Shown here piece after piece: positions 61,401 to 64,000 of a stretch of DNA of 64,000 bases. The notes under the pieces are model-generated. The model had not been told where the DNA came from. It made no database searches and was given only the letters and a program-made list of their open reading frames with translations. Source of the stretch: Lojkania enalia (Eukaryota; Ascomycota; Dothideomycetes; Pleosporales). The stretch is from assembly GCA_010094045.1 (NCBI GenBank), contig ML986618.1, forward strand, positions 291,649-355,648, read 5' to 3'. Every line of letters starts with the position of its first letter. Positions within the stretch are counted from its first letter, which is position 1. The position numbers and the translations under genes are program-made.

Positions 61401-64000
61401 GCAACCTACGTATCTGCGTAGATTATTATAAACTTAATACTCTTACCTATAAGAATGTATATCTAATACCACGTATAGATAAACTCTTATCTAGACCTAC
61501 TAAGGTAGTAATTTTTACTAAGTTCGACATTCGTGCGGCCTTTAATAAGATTAGAATAGACCCTAGTTCTAAGGAATATACTACCTTTTAGACTCGATAT
61601 AGAACCTATAAGTATAAAATTCTGCCTTTTAGATTATATAATAGCCTAGCAACTTACTAGTGCTATATAAACAACGTACTAATCGACTACCTAGATAACT
61701 TCTATATCGCTTACCTAGACGATATCCTTATCTACTTAGAAGACGAGGCGATATATACTATCTACGTTAAGAAAGTTCTTAAGAGATTACGTTAAGTAGG
61801 GTTATAAGTTGATATTAAGAAGAGCGAATTCTATATTACCCGAACTAAATACCTTAGCTACATCCTCTTAAATAAAGGCCTTAAGGTTGATCTAGAGAAG
61901 GTAGAAGTACTGCATAACTAGCAGCCACCTACTACTATAATAGGTGTGAAATCCTTCTTAGGTTTTACTAGATTCTATCGATAGTTCGTACCGGAATTCT
62001 CGCGTGTTATAAAGCTAATTATCGCACTATAGAGCCTTACGACTTCTTTCGTATAAATTTTAGAATGTGATATTACCTTTAAGAAATTAAAGTCAGCTCT
62101 GTTAAGTATACCTACTCTCTACTACTTTAACCCTGCGTTAGAAATAAAAATGGAAACTAATACCTCTAATAGAATAGTTGTAGGAGTACTGTTATAGAAA
62201 TATCCCGACGGAAAATAGTACTCTATAGCGTTCTATAGTAAGGTTCTATCCGGTTCGGAACTGAACTAGGAGATCTATAATAAGAAACTGTTCGCAATCG
62301 TTACTACGTTTAAGTAATAGAGGGCAGAACTTACTTCGGTAGCTATTAAGACTCTAGTATATACCGATTATCGCTCACTCGAATATTTTATAACTATAAA
62401 GGTACTTAATACTTATTAAATTCGTTAGACTGAGGAATTAGTTTAGTATTAGTTCCGAATCGAATATACTCTAGGTAAGAATAATACTAGAGTAGACATC
62501 CTCAGTTGTTGCGAACAAGATATAGAAAACTTAAAAGCAGCTTAAACTAATAACTAGTTGAGAGTCCTATTTAGACCGCATCGACTTTACCCCTAAATTA
62601 ATGCTGAATTAGTCTAGTCCTATATTATCTAAATAACAACTTAAATAGCTATACTAAACGTTATTAAAGGCTAGAAGTAGGTTATATTACTAGACTCTCT
62701 GGAGTTAATCGACGCATTACTATAGGAAAACCGAGCCTCCTTTACGCAGGAACGTATACTTCTACCCTATAAGTATCGGATAGAGAACGGACTACTCCTT
62801 TATAATAATTACTTATATATTCTATTAGATTCAGGCCTTTACACGCGACTTATATAAGAGGCTTATAATCAAGTATCCTCCGCACACCTAAACGCTACTA
62901 AAATCTATTAGTTACTATCCCGGAAGTACTATTAGAAGGGTATAGAGGCTACTTACAAACGATATATACGGAATTATATCCTATACCGTAAAACTTATCC
63001 GATATAAACCCGAACCCTAGGTTTTATCTACCTACTTCCTATACTAAATTAACTAATATAGTACCTATATATTAACTTTAAGGATTTCTCTATAGATAAG
63101 TCCGGATACAATCAGATTATAGTAGTAATCAATCACCTGTCTAAACAAGCAGTATCTATCCCCTACTATCGTATAATTAACGCAAGGGGAATAGCCGAAT
63201 TATTTATTTAATAGGTGTACTGCTTTAGCTATACGCCTGAAACTATTATTTTAGACTAAAGACTTTAGTTTATATCTAGTTTCTAGTCTAAATTCTGCTA
63301 TATTTTAGGCGTAAAGATTAAACTATCTACTACTTATTATAAAGAGACTAACGGATAGACAGAGATTATAAACAAGTATATTAATTAGAGACTGCGCCCT
63401 TTCGTATCCTTCTACTAAGATAACTAGAGTTCTCTATTACCTATAATCGACCGAGTATAAGCAATTCTACCCTATATAACTATCAGAATATCTTTATATT
63501 AGATCCTATACGGATCCGAGCCCCGTTAGAGTTGGGATTAGAAATATTCCGTTAATCCTATTACCGCAACAGATAAATTGAATTATAAGAACGCCTTAGC
63601 TCTAGCAACTCGTATATATACAGCCTGGGAAACCGTAAAGGCTAATATCAAGAAGGCTTAGGATCGTATACGATCCGTTATTAACTATTACTAGTAACCG
63701 ATTGATTAGTAGATTAGTAATATAGTCTACCTAAATACTAAGAACTTTACAGTCTAGAAACCGAGCCGAAAGCTATCCGATTAATAGGAGGGCCCTTTTA
63801 AAGTACTAGAATAGGTTGGAAACTCGTACTATCTACAGCTACCCCTAGGATCGAGAATATATGATGTCTTCGTACTAAACCTGCTGTATAAGAACCCCTA
63901 GGACCTTCTACCAGGGCAAGAAGCTCCGAAACCACCCGCTATCGCTATTAAAGGGGTAGAAGAGTAGGAGGTTGAGGAAATACTAGCTAGTAAGCTATAT
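58404..64000 (+). mobile_element. Ty3/gypsy retrotransposon, RIP-mutated, truncated by window edge
   Basis: The 5' LTR is probably 58404-58685 (TGTTGTAACA ... CGTTACA, 282 bp) with a TATA motif gctttatataca. With stops ignored, the plus strand shows Gag near 59650 (FKARFISTAIR) and a zinc-knuckle remnant near 60110 (KLGHFTNE). A protease-like NTST motif lies near 60390. Reverse transcriptase spans 61340-61800 (LRICVDYYKLNTLT, FDIRAAFNKIRID, YLDDILIYLED). RNase H lies near 62150-62480, and integrase at 62850-63300 (INHLSKQAVSIPYYR). The 3' LTR lies beyond the window. Many TAA/TAG codons and TA-rich composition show RIP, although it is less extreme than in the copia element. It sits in the pogo relic to its left. 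Confidence 0.9.

Overview
The window looks like a chromosome segment of a filamentous ascomycete (Pezizomycotina). Genes have short GT-AG introns (mostly 45-113 bp) with CTAAC/CTGAC-like branch sites. The proteins are typical of this group: a fungal class II myosin, Cu/Zn SOD, Tudor-SN and a Stealth-family phosphotransferase. The transposon relics are riddled with stops and almost pure TA-rich sequence, the signature of repeat-induced point mutation (RIP). The class within Pezizomycotina cannot be fixed from the sequence alone.

Layout. (1) 0.3-21.2 kb is gene-dense and conserved: class II myosin heavy chain (-), then on + a Red1/ZFC3H1-like RNA-surveillance protein, a short-chain dehydrogenase, transaldolase, Cu/Zn superoxide dismutase and Tudor-SN. 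(2) 21.7 to about 27 kb is a strongly diverged tandem array of ~47-bp subunits, often grouped as ~142 bp, marked by a recurring CTAAAA motif. It is peppered with solo LTRs. (3) 27-37.7 kb is gene-poor and holds one membrane acyltransferase gene plus another solo LTR. (4) 37.7-48.2 kb is a second gene island: a divergent pair of glycosyltransferase family 25 (-) and a Stealth-type phosphotransferase with an EF-hand (+), a secreted tyrosine/threonine-rich surface protein with dibasic C-terminal sites, and an MDR-type dehydrogenase with an apparent one-base frame break. (5) 49.7-64 kb is a heavily RIP-mutated AT-rich compartment. A structurally complete but dead copia element (144-bp LTRs, GATAT target duplication) sits in an older LTR. 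Further right are two Fot1/pogo-like transposase relics and a gypsy element that runs off the right edge.

How the parts relate. The left island is housekeeping: cytokinesis motor, RNA turnover, pentose phosphate pathway and oxidative-stress defence. The middle island suggests cell-surface biology. Two enzymes that could build or phosphorylate glycans share one 858-bp intergenic promoter region, and a likely secreted wall protein is next door; their cooperation is inference. No secondary-metabolite backbone gene, tRNA, rRNA or CRISPR array was found. The least explained features are the CTAAAA satellite-like array, three LTR families with readable target-site duplications, and the marked asymmetry of RIP between the two copia LTRs.
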